Shown: piece by piece, positions 1 to 10,848 of the stretch
Position numbering within the stretch: the first letter of the stretch is position 1
Layout: each line of letters starts with the position of its first letter
From: Saccharothrix saharensis
Lineage (GTDB): Bacteria > Actinomycetota > Actinomycetes > Mycobacteriales > Pseudonocardiaceae
DNA: 64,000 nucleotides
Direction: 5' to 3'
NCBI RefSeq assembly: GCF_006716745.1
Contig: NZ_VFPP01000001.1
Coordinates: forward strand, 3,782,001-3,846,000
Translations under genes and position numbers: made by a program
Notes under the pieces: generated by a model
The model's input: only the letters and a program-made list of their open reading frames with translations
Database searches by the model: none
Told to the model about the DNA's origin: nothing

Positions 1-1019
1 GCCGCCGCCACGGCGACCACGCCCACCGTGCCCAGGGACGCGACCTTGCCCGCGAGCGCGCCGACCAGGCCCGCCGCCGGCAGCGTCAGCCCCCACGCCG
101 CGGCCATCCGACCGGCCACGCCCCACCGCACGCCGTCGCGCTGGCGGCCCAGGCCGGAGCCCATGATGCCGCCGGACGCCACGTGCGTCGTGGACAGCGC
201 GAACCCCAGGTGCGAGGACGCCATGATCACGGTCGCCGCACTGGTCTGGGCGGCGAAGCCCTGCGGCGCCTCGATCGTGGTCAGGCCCGAGCCCAGGGTC
301 TTGGTGATCCGCCACCCGCCCAGGTACGTGCCCAGCGCGATGGCGATCGCCGCGCTCAGGATCACCCACAGCGGCGGCTCGGAGCCGGGCGCGAGCGTGC
401 CCGCGGTGATCAGGGTCAGCGTGATGATGCCCATCGTCTTCTGGGCGTCGTTCGTGCCGTGCGCCAGCGACATGAGCGCGGCGGACGCGATCTGGCCCGC
501 CTTGAATCCCTTGTCGGTCACCGACCTGCGGGCCCGCTTGGTCAGCCGGTAGGTCAGGTAGGTGGCCAGCATCGCCACGATGCCCGCCACCAGGGGCGCG
601 GCGATCGCGGGCGCCACGACCTTGTCCACGACCTTCGCGAAGTGCACCGCGTCGGCGCCCGAGGCGATCCAGGTCGCCCCGATCAGACCGCCGAACAGGG
701 CGTGCGACGAGCTCGACGGCAGCCCGACGTACCAGGTCACCAGGTTCCACATGATGGCGCCGATCAACCCGCCGAACACGATCGCGGGCGTGATTCTGGC
801 GTCGTCGACGATCCCGCCGGAGATGGTCTTGGCCACCTCGACCGACAGCAACGCTCCCACCAGGTTCAACACCGCGGAGAACGCGACGGCCGTGCGGGGC
901 CGCAGCGCGCCGGTGGCGATGGAGGTCGCCATCGAGTTCGCGGTGTCGTGGAAGCCGTTGGTGAAGTCGAAGACCAGAGCTGTGATGACCACGATGATGA
1001 CGAGGAGCGAGGCATCCAC
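1..1019 (-). CDS. pit: PiT-family inorganic phosphate transporter (3' end outside window)
   Basis: Integral membrane low-affinity phosphate (metal-phosphate symport) permease of the PiT/PHO4 family. The GTG start follows GGAGGAATCAGC, a strong ribosome site. The N-terminal half carries the family signature around NGFHDTANSMAT (about residues 15-26), and the second inverted repeat carries the partner signature HGTNDAQKTMG (about residue 180). Long hydrophobic helices alternate with short loops as expected. About 339 codons are visible and the C-terminus lies beyond base 1. Four spaced GTTCA-type repeats lie just upstream (1053-1124), which suggests PhoP control. The family call is secure; direction of transport and cation partner are known only from the family. 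Confidence 0.93.
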   Translation of the reverse strand, partial: MDASLLVIIVVITALVFDFTNGFHDTANSMATSIATGALRPRTAVAFSAVLNLVGALLSVEVAKTISGGIVDDARITPAIVFGGLIGAIMWNLVTWYVGLPSSSSHALFGGLIGATWIASGADAVHFAKVVDKVVAPAIAAPLVAGIVAMLATYLTYRLTKRARRSVTDKGFKAGQIASAALMSLAHGTNDAQKTMGIITLTLITAGTLAPGSEPPLWVILSAAIAIALGTYLGGWRITKTLGSGLTTIEAPQGFAAQTSAATVIMASSHLGFALSTTHVASGGIMGSGLGRQRDGVRWGVAGRMAAAWGLTLPAAGLVGALAGKVASLGTVGVVAVAA

Positions 1020-1052
1020 GCTGATTCCTCCAACTGAATCGACACAGTCGAA

Positions 1053-1124
1053 GGTAAACGCTACCCGTCTGGCCGATGAACACTCACAACGACGAGGTGA
1101 ACGCTACCTGTCCGAACGATGAAC
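1053..1124 (-). promoter_or_regulatory. PHO-box-like array of four direct repeats upstream of pit
   Basis: Four copies of a (G/A)(T/A)GAAC-type heptamer, reading GTTCATC, GTTCACC, GTTCATC and GTTTACC on the coding strand of pit, start at 1053, 1075, 1096 and 1118. Intervals are 22, 21 and 22 bases, about two turns of B-DNA, so all lie on one face. Streptomyces PhoP binds direct repeats resembling GTTCACC in 11-base units, and this period is twice that unit. The array lies 34-105 bases before the pit start. PhoP binding is inferred from sequence and context. Confidence 0.6.
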
Positions 1125-1145
1125 GCTCACATCGGTGGAGGTTCG

Positions 1146-1883
1146 TCACACCAGCGGCAGGCTCCGGTGGATCGTCAGCTCACCGGCCGCCAGGCGCACG
1201 AATCGTTCGGCAAACGGTTGCCACACCTCCCGGATGTCCTCGTGCCCCTCGGCCAGCCGGACCGGGTCGAGCACCCCCGGACGCACACCTTCCACGGCCT
1301 CTGGGTACCCCGCCGCCCAACCCAGAACCACTTCCGGCGTGGTCTCGATGTGGAACTGCACGCCGTAGGCGCGATCACCCACCCGGAACGCCTGGTTGGC
1401 GCACTTCGGGGACGACGCGAGCAGCACCGCGGTCGGCGGCAGGAACCCGACCTCGTCCTCGTGGAACTGGAGCACGTCCGGCGTCCACGGCAGGTCGTTG
1501 AACAACGGGTCGCCGCTCGCCGCGTCCCGCTTGGCGACCAGCTGCACGCCGATCTCGGGCCCCTGCGGGCTGCGCCGCACCTGCCCGCCGGTGGCCACGG
1601 CGAGCAGTTGCGCGCCGAGGCAGACGGCCAGCAGCGGCACGTTCTTCGACACGGCGTGCGACAGGAGCTTGCGCACATCGGCCAGCCACGGGTGCACGGC
1701 GTCGTCCAACGCCCCCATGGCACCGCCCAGGCACACCACGCCCTGGTAGCCGTCCAGCGTGTCGGGGACCGGGTCCTCGTAGGGCTTCACCACGTCCAGC
1801 ACCGCCCCGGCGGCGGTCAGCCACTCGCCGAGGCGGGCGGGCGGGTCGTCGGCATCGGGCTGCAGCACGAGCAAGCGCGTCAC
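1146..1883 (-). CDS. Type 1 glutamine amidotransferase (GMP-synthase-like)
   Basis: A 245-residue stand-alone class I glutamine amidotransferase domain. The catalytic triad is visible: the nucleophile Cys88 in PLLAVCLGAQLL, then His178 and Glu180 in VQFHIE. The oxyanion loop GGAMGALDD lies near residues 53-61. No synthetase domain is attached, so the acceptor reaction cannot be told from sequence. Similar free-standing proteins are often annotated as GMP synthase-like or as gamma-glutamyl hydrolases. The GTG start at 1883 begins VTRLLVLQPD, directly at the first beta strand of the fold. The gene lies 14 bases downstream of the rhodanese gene on the same strand and may be co-transcribed with it. 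Confidence 0.88.
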   Translation of the reverse strand: MTRLLVLQPDADDPPARLGEWLTAAGAVLDVVKPYEDPVPDTLDGYQGVVCLGGAMGALDDAVHPWLADVRKLLSHAVSKNVPLLAVCLGAQLLAVATGGQVRRSPQGPEIGVQLVAKRDAASGDPLFNDLPWTPDVLQFHEDEVGFLPPTAVLLASSPKCANQAFRVGDRAYGVQFHIETTPEVVLGWAAGYPEAVEGVRPGVLDPVRLAEGHEDIREVWQPFAERFVRLAAGELTIHRSLPLV

Positions 1884-1897
1884 CCGTCCGAGGGTAG

Positions 1898-2380
1898 TCA
1901 GCAGTCGCAGGCGATCCCGTGCGGGTTCACGTGTGCGCCCGCGGCCACCGTCCCACCCTCCACGGGGTAGCCGGACGCGTGCCAGGTCGTGATGCCACCG
2001 GCCAGCCGCTTCACCTTGAACCCGAGCCGCGACAGCTTGAGCGCGCCCTTGGTGGCCGCGTTGCACTCGAAGCTCTCGCAGTAGCAGACGTAGACCAGGT
2101 CCCGGTCCCAGCCCGCGGTCGTGGTCTCGTCCACGTCCCAGTGCGGGAGGTTGATCGCGCCGGGGATGCGCAGGCGGGCGAACGCCTCGGCACTGCGGGT
2201 CTCGACGAGCCGGAACCCCTCGGTCGTGCCGGCCAGGAGGTCGCGGACCACGTCGTCCGGGTCGGCCTCGAAGGCCAGCTCGGCGGCGAAGAACGCGGCG
2301 GCGGCAGCGGGGTCGGCGGCGGGGAAGCGGAGCGTGTTGTTCATGGGTAGATCGTCGCTGACCAGCGTGTTCTTCCCCAT
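1898..2380 (-). CDS. Rhodanese-like domain protein
   Basis: A 160-residue single rhodanese domain, probably a sulfurtransferase or persulfide carrier. The core runs from the CH2A-like segment around residues 59-90 (ETRSAEAFARLRIPGAINLPH) to GGITTWHASGYPV near residue 128. The active loop holds Cys101 in YVCYCESFEC, with further cysteines at 99 and 106, so the loop is unusually cysteine-rich. The ATG at 2380 has TGGAG a few bases upstream. An internal ATG at 2344 has no ribosome site. The start overlaps a possible ATG of the divergent Lrp gene on the other strand, so the two genes probably share a control region. Substrate unknown. Confidence 0.85.
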   Translation of the reverse strand: MGKNTLVSDDLPMNNTLRFPAADPAAAAAFFAAELAFEADPDDVVRDLLAGTTEGFRLVETRSAEAFARLRIPGAINLPHWDVDETTTAGWDRDLVYVCYCESFECNAATKGALKLSRLGFKVKRLAGGITTWHASGYPVEGGTVAAGAHVNPHGIACDC

Positions 2381-2423
2381 GGAGAACTCCAGGCGTCGAC
2401 CGCGATCCGCTTACGATTCCACG

Positions 2424-2888
2424 GTGGAACTGGACGATCTGGATTGGAAGTTGTTGGAGCTGCTCCAGCGCGACGGCCGGATGACGTTCACCGAGCTGGC
2501 CAGGCGGGTCTCCCTGTCCGCACCCGCGACGACCGAGCGCGTGCGGCGGCTGGAGCAGGCCGGGATCGTCACCGGCTACGTCGCGGTGGTCGACACCCAC
2601 CGGCTCGGGTTGCCGATCGAGGCCATCGTGCGGGTGCGGGTCCGCAGCCTGGACACGCCGCGGTTCCGCGAGCGGGTGGTGACGCTGGCTCAGGTGCGCG
2701 ACGCCGACCACGTGACCGGCGACGACTGCTGGCTGCTGCGCGTGGTGTGCCGGTCGATGGTCGAGCTGGAGGAGTTCGTCGAGCAGGCGCAGCGGTACGG
2801 CGACACGACCACGTCCCTGGTGTTCTCCTCCCACGCCCGCAACCGGCCCGTGACGCGGGAGGTCTTCGGGGGTATCGTTTCTCGATAA
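2424..2888 (+). CDS. Lrp/AsnC family transcriptional regulator
   Basis: A 154-residue Lrp/AsnC regulator. An N-terminal winged HTH (residues 1-55, starting VELDDLDWKLLELLQRDGR, with the recognition segment around SAPATTERVRRLE) is followed by a C-terminal RAM/AsnC ligand-binding ferredoxin-like domain. The GTG at 2424 starts exactly where the family usually starts. An in-frame ATG at 2379 would add 15 basic residues and overlap the divergent rhodanese start, so I prefer the GTG. It may control the rhodanese/amidotransferase unit. The TAA stop sits inside the dyad at 2873-2903 that precedes the next gene. Confidence 0.9.
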   Translation: MELDDLDWKLLELLQRDGRMTFTELARRVSLSAPATTERVRRLEQAGIVTGYVAVVDTHRLGLPIEAIVRVRVRSLDTPRFRERVVTLAQVRDADHVTGDDCWLLRVVCRSMVELEEFVEQAQRYGDTTTSLVFSSHARNRPVTREVFGGIVSR

Positions 2889-2903
2889 CATCGATAAACG
2901 ATA
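2873..2903. promoter_or_regulatory. 31-bp dyad operator before the DUF2975-HTH operon
   Basis: Two 14-base arms, TATCGTTTCTCGAT and ATCGATAAACGATA, are inverted around a 3-base centre with one mismatch. The dyad covers the stop codon of the Lrp gene and ends 15 bases before the ATG of the first DUF2975 gene, where it would block a promoter or leader. It is markedly AT-richer than its surroundings. The small HTH protein encoded at the end of this operon is the obvious candidate binder (autoregulation, inferred). Confidence 0.65.
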
Positions 2904-2918
2904 TGCGGGGGGCATGTC

Positions 2919-3521
2919 ATGTCGAAGGGGAACCTCTTACAACCGCTGGCCAACACGGCGTCCATGGTCTTCACGGTGACCGCCGGCGCGCTCGTGATCG
3001 GCACGGTGGCCCGCCTGTACGTGATGATCACCCAGCCGGTGTGCTTCGTCGCGCGGAACTGGCCGTACGACGGGGAGGAGCAGGGCCTCGCCCCGGGCAC
3101 CACGCTGGACGGGGTGCGCGAGGTGTGGCTGTGCGTGCAGGAACCCGCGCTCTGGCAGCGGTTGACCGGCTTCGTCGCCGACGTGGTCGCCTGGTACGCC
3201 TACGCCTCCACGCTGCTGGTGCTCCTGCTGCTGCTCAAGCGCGCGGCCGGCGAAGGCGTCCACACCGTCGACACGGCGGTCCGCGTGCGGCGGCTCGGCC
3301 ACTGCCTGTTGTGGGCGGTACTCGGGGCGACGTGGGTCGAGTCGATCGCACGCACCACGTTGGTGCACGCCGCGGTCACCTACGACGCCGGCGCACTCTC
3401 GTTCCTCGGGGAGTGGGACGTCCCGTGGTGGGCGGTGGTCACCGGAGCCGGCCTGCTGACGCTTGCGAAGATCATGCGCACGGGCGCGGACATGCGGGCC
3501 GACCTCGAAGGGACGGTGTGA
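2919..3521 (+). CDS. DUF2975-type membrane protein (first copy)
   Basis: A 200-residue membrane protein with about four transmembrane helices: near residues 14-37, about 83-108, 128-148, and a last one around WWAVVTGAGLLTLAKIM. The C-terminal signature LAKIMRTGADMRADLEGTV matches the end of DUF2975 proteins, which in many bacteria are encoded next to a small Cro/CI-like HTH protein. That partner is present here two genes downstream. Two cysteines flank the extracytoplasmic loop (CFVARNWP...VWLCVQEP), possibly a disulfide. The ATG has GGGGGG upstream. Function unknown; a sensor or anti-regulator role is only a guess from the linkage. Confidence 0.72.
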   Translation: MSKGNLLQPLANTASMVFTVTAGALVIGTVARLYVMITQPVCFVARNWPYDGEEQGLAPGTTLDGVREVWLCVQEPALWQRLTGFVADVVAWYAYASTLLVLLLLLKRAAGEGVHTVDTAVRVRRLGHCLLWAVLGATWVESIARTTLVHAAVTYDAGALSFLGEWDVPWWAVVTGAGLLTLAKIMRTGADMRADLEGTV

Positions 3522-3524
3522 GCG

Positions 3525-4121
3525 TTGGCGCGCAACCCGTTGCAGCCGTTCACCAGCCTGGTGCGGTTCCTGTGGTCCGTCGCCGCCGTGGGCGTCCTGC
3601 TCGGCACGTGGCAGAAGTTCGGCGACGTGTGCTTCTCGTCGGCCGTGATCGCCGGCAGCTTCAGCGCGGAGTACCAGGGAGGGGGAACGTTGCGCGCCGG
3701 GGCGTCCACCCACCCGGCGGAGCTGCGCTACTGCCTGGCCGAGCCCAGTTCCGGCGACCGCGTGCTCAGCGCCTTCGACCGCGCGCCATCCTGGTTCGCC
3801 TACGCCGCGCTGTTCTTCCTGCTGATGAGGTTGCTCGAGCGCGCTTTCGAAGAAGGCATCCACACCGCGGCGACCTCCGACCGGTTGCGTCGGCTCGGGT
3901 GGTTCACCCTCCTGGCCCTGCCGCTGGTGACGTTGGTCGAAGCCCTGGTCCGCACCCTGCTGCTGAGGCGCGCCGTCACGTTCGACGTGCCCCTGGGCGA
4001 GTTCCTGTTCGACTGGTCCGTGCCGTGGTGGGCGGTGGTGACGGGAGTCGGTCTGCTGTCGCTTGCGAAGATCATGCGCACGAGCGCGGACATGCGCGCG
4101 GACCTGGAGGGAACCGTGTGA
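3525..4121 (+). CDS. DUF2975-type membrane protein (second copy)
   Basis: A 198-residue paralogue of the preceding gene with the same four-helix layout. It ends in LAKIMRTSADMRADLEGTV, almost identical to the C-terminus of the first copy, so the pair arose by tandem duplication. The outer loop again carries two cysteines (CFSSAVIAG and LRYCLAEP). The start is TTG at 3525, three bases after the previous TGA, preceded by GGGACGGTG. A GTG overlapping the previous stop is in the wrong frame. The last codons overlap the start of the HTH gene (GTGTGA), so translation of all three genes is probably coupled. Confidence 0.72.
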   Translation: MARNPLQPFTSLVRFLWSVAAVGVLLGTWQKFGDVCFSSAVIAGSFSAEYQGGGTLRAGASTHPAELRYCLAEPSSGDRVLSAFDRAPSWFAYAALFFLLMRLLERAFEEGIHTAATSDRLRRLGWFTLLALPLVTLVEALVRTLLLRRAVTFDVPLGEFLFDWSVPWWAVVTGVGLLSLAKIMRTSADMRADLEGTV

Positions 4122-4324
4122 GCATCCAGGTGCACCTGGACCGGCTGCTGGCCGAGCGCGGCATGACGTTGACCGAGTTGGCGGACCGGGTCGGCGTGAC
4201 CGTGGTCAACCTGTCGATCCTCAAGAACGGCCGGGCCAGGGCGATCCGGTTCAGCACGTTGACCGCCCTGTGCGACGCGTTGGACTGCCAGCCGGGCGAC
4301 CTGCTCAGCCACCGGCGGGGGTGA
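4118..4324 (+). CDS. Small Cro/CI-like HTH regulator
   Basis: A 68-residue protein made of a single Xre/HTH_26-type helix-turn-helix (LDRLLAERGMTLTELADRVG, then VTVVNLSILKNGRARAIRFSTL as turn and recognition helix, then CDALDCQPGDLL). The GTG start overlaps the stop of the upstream DUF2975 gene by four bases. HTH proteins of this size paired with DUF2975 membrane proteins are common, and the strong dyad at 2873-2903 is a likely target. The 3' end overlaps the convergent GNAT gene by 20 bases. Confidence 0.85.
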   Translation: MSIQVHLDRLLAERGMTLTELADRVGVTVVNLSILKNGRARAIRFSTLTALCDALDCQPGDLLSHRRG

Positions 4325-5171
4325 ACACGAACTCCGCCGAGTCGACCACCGCCCGGAACCCGATCCGCTGGTAGATCGAGTTCGACGTCGGGTTCGCCAG
4401 GTCGGTGTAGAGGACGACGTGCTCCGCGCCGTGCTCGCGCGCCCACAACGCGCACGCCGCGGTGACGGCCGCGCCGTAGCCGTGCCTGCGGTGCTCCGGC
4501 GGGGTGTAGACGGGGCCGATGCGGGACATGCCGGACGCCGGGGCGCTCGCACCGGCCCACGCCACCGGTGTGTCGCCCTGGTACCAGATCAGGTGACCGT
4601 TCCCGGCCGCCATGCTGATGTTCACCATGAGCCGGGACCGCTCCACGCTGTCCACCTCGGCCGTCTGGACGGCCGCCTCCTCGGCGAAGGCGGTGCGCCA
4701 GCGGCTGAGCAGGTCGAGGTCGTCCGAGGTCGCCAGGCGGGCCGCGCCGGGAACGTCGGGGACGGTGAGGTCGCCGAGCTGGTAGAGGCGCAACGCCATG
4801 TGCTCGCGGGCGCCGCAGCCGGTGCGGGCGGCCCAGGCGACGACGAAAGCCTCTGCCGAGTCACGCGGCCCGTTGACGCCGGGGAGTTCCACGGCACCGG
4901 CCAGGGCGTCCGCGACGACCTCGGCCCACTCCGGTGCGACACCGCTCAGCGTCAGCGGCCACGGCGGTGTGCGCAGGGCCGCGGCCACCAGCACGCCGTC
5001 CTCCGTGACGCTGACCAGCAGCGGCGGCTCGTCCTCGGGTGCCGCGTGGTTGAGCCTGCGGTCGATCGCGGCGATCGGGATCGTGTGGAACACCGGGTCG
5101 GCGTTGAAGAAGTCCCCGGTCAGCGCCCAGAACTCCGCCAGGTCATCGTGTCTCGTCACCTCGGCCACCAC
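4305..5171 (-). CDS. GNAT family N-acetyltransferase
   Basis: A 288-residue protein whose C-terminal half is a GNAT domain. The acetyl-CoA pyrophosphate loop is visible as PEHRRHGYGAAVTAAC, followed by the beta5/alpha4 segment VVLYTDLANPTSNSIYQRIGF. The N-terminal half is a degenerate GNAT-like or accessory region. The GTG at 5171 (second GTG at 5168) is chosen because the frame further upstream runs into the rRNA terminator and 5S gene. No ribosome site is visible, so translation may be leaderless. The start lies only 14 bases from the T-tract of the rRNA terminator. Acetyl acceptor unknown. Confidence 0.85.
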   Translation of the reverse strand: MVAEVTRHDDLAEFWALTGDFFNADPVFHTIPIAAIDRRLNHAAPEDEPPLLVSVTEDGVLVAAALRTPPWPLTLSGVAPEWAEVVADALAGAVELPGVNGPRDSAEAFVVAWAARTGCGAREHMALRLYQLGDLTVPDVPGAARLATSDDLDLLSRWRTAFAEEAAVQTAEVDSVERSRLMVNISMAAGNGHLIWYQGDTPVAWAGASAPASGMSRIGPVYTPPEHRRHGYGAAVTAACALWAREHGAEHVVLYTDLANPTSNSIYQRIGFRAVVDSAEFVFTPAGG

Positions 5172-5184
5172 CGGACCGTAACGC

Positions 5185-5227
5185 AAAAAACCCGTAGGGG
5201 CACTCGAATAACGAGTGCCCCTACGGG
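5185..5227 (-). terminator. Rho-independent terminator of the rRNA operon
   Basis: A perfect 16-bp stem (5191-5206 with 5212-5227) with a 5-base loop is followed, on the minus strand, by six T residues (5190-5185). It lies nine bases after the 5S gene. This is a textbook intrinsic terminator, rare in such GC-rich genomes outside rRNA operons. Confidence 0.93.
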
Positions 5228-5235
5228 GAAGAATG

Positions 5236-5352
5236 CTCGGCGGCGTCCTACTCTCCCACACCCTCACGAGTGCAGTACCATCGGCGCTGGAAGGCTTAAC
5301 TACCGGGTTCGGAATGGGACCGGGTGTTCCCCAACCGCTATGACCACCGAAA
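5236..5352 (-). rRNA. rrf: 5S ribosomal RNA
   Basis: Read on the minus strand, the segment begins TTTCGGTGGTCATAGCGG and ends GGACGCCGCCGAGCA, with the conserved internal CCCATTCCGAACCCGG loop region, as in actinobacterial 5S rRNA. About 117 nt; ends are set by comparison and may be off by a few bases. Last gene of the operon, directly before the terminator. Confidence 0.95.
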
Positions 5353-5463
5353 CACTATGAAATTACCAACCCGTAGGCACCCGACCAGACACTCTCGTGC
5401 CCGACCAGATGGTCCGGTTCGGTTCTTTCAGAACCGCACAGTGGATGCGTAGCGTCTTCGTAA
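5353..5463 (-). other. 23S-5S spacer with 3' strand of the 23S processing stem
   Basis: The spacer holds no tRNA. Bases 5423-5449 are the reverse complement of bases 8550-8576 in the 16S-23S spacer at 25 of 27 positions plus one G-U pair. In the transcript this forms the long double helix that brackets 23S rRNA and is normally cut by RNase III. The motif GGTTCTGAAAGAACC in the same segment is itself a short dyad. Confidence 0.8.
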
Positions 5464-10399
<4,936 letters not shown>

Positions 10400-10603
10400 T
10401 AAGGAATGAGTTCGATCGCTCCGAACAACACTGACAAGTAATGTCAGTTGTCCAGTAACAATCTCAAAGGAAACCTCTTGACGAGGTTCATAAATTTACT
10501 GGCTATTCGGCACGCTGTTGAGTTCTCAAAGAACACGCGCTCACCATCTTGTCCCGCGTCTTACCGCGGTTCATTCCGGGGCTTTGTGTTTCGTTCTGGT
10601 TGA
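10400..10603 (-). other. rRNA operon leader
   Basis: Transcribed leader between the last rRNA promoter and 16S. It contains GTTCTTTGAGAACTC (about 10526-10540), repeated in the 16S-23S spacer and likely part of antitermination or 16S processing signals. It is more AT-rich than coding DNA around it. No coding sequence is supported here. Confidence 0.6.
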
Positions 10604-10633
10604 AGCTTAGCTCGTTCGTTTTCGCGGTGTCAA
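10604..10633 (-). promoter_or_regulatory. rRNA promoter, proximal
   Basis: TTGACA (10633-10628) and TAAGCT (10609-10604) on the minus strand are separated by 18 bases. The -35 context TTTGACACCGCGAA recurs in the two upstream promoters. Confidence 0.75.
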
Positions 10634-10754
10634 ATCGGCCGGTTTCGGCTTCTCGGCTCCGCGATGAACTCGCTTTGCATTCACTTTGTTCTGTTTCCAG
10701 AGCGGAGGCAGCACGCTGTGCTGCTTATTCGTTTCTGGGAGCTGACGCCGCAGT

Positions 10755-10783
10755 AGTGTACTCGGCCCGATTCGCGGTGTCAA
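10755..10783 (-). promoter_or_regulatory. rRNA promoter, middle
   Basis: TTGACA (10783-10778) and TACACT (10760-10755) with an ideal 17-base spacer; the best match to the housekeeping sigma consensus in the window. The -35 context GTTGACACCGCGAA matches the other two promoters. Confidence 0.82.
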
Positions 10784-10819
10784 CCGCTCGTTCCGAGGTT
10801 CTTGCTGGCGACTCGGTAA

Positions 10820-10848
10820 AAGTTACTCATGACCTTCGCCGGTGTCAA
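10820..10848 (-). promoter_or_regulatory. rRNA promoter, distal, overlapping the stop of the upstream gene
   Basis: TTGACA (10848-10843) and TAACTT (10825-10820) with a 17-base spacer. The -35 hexamer contains the TGA stop codon (10847-10845) of the glycosyltransferase/FkbM gene, so this promoter is nested at the end of an active gene on the same strand. Confidence 0.72.

Noticed and set aside
4305-5267. Longer start for the GNAT gene at 5267
   Set aside because: It would run through the rRNA terminator and into the 5S gene; translation with GNAT-like sequence begins near 5171.
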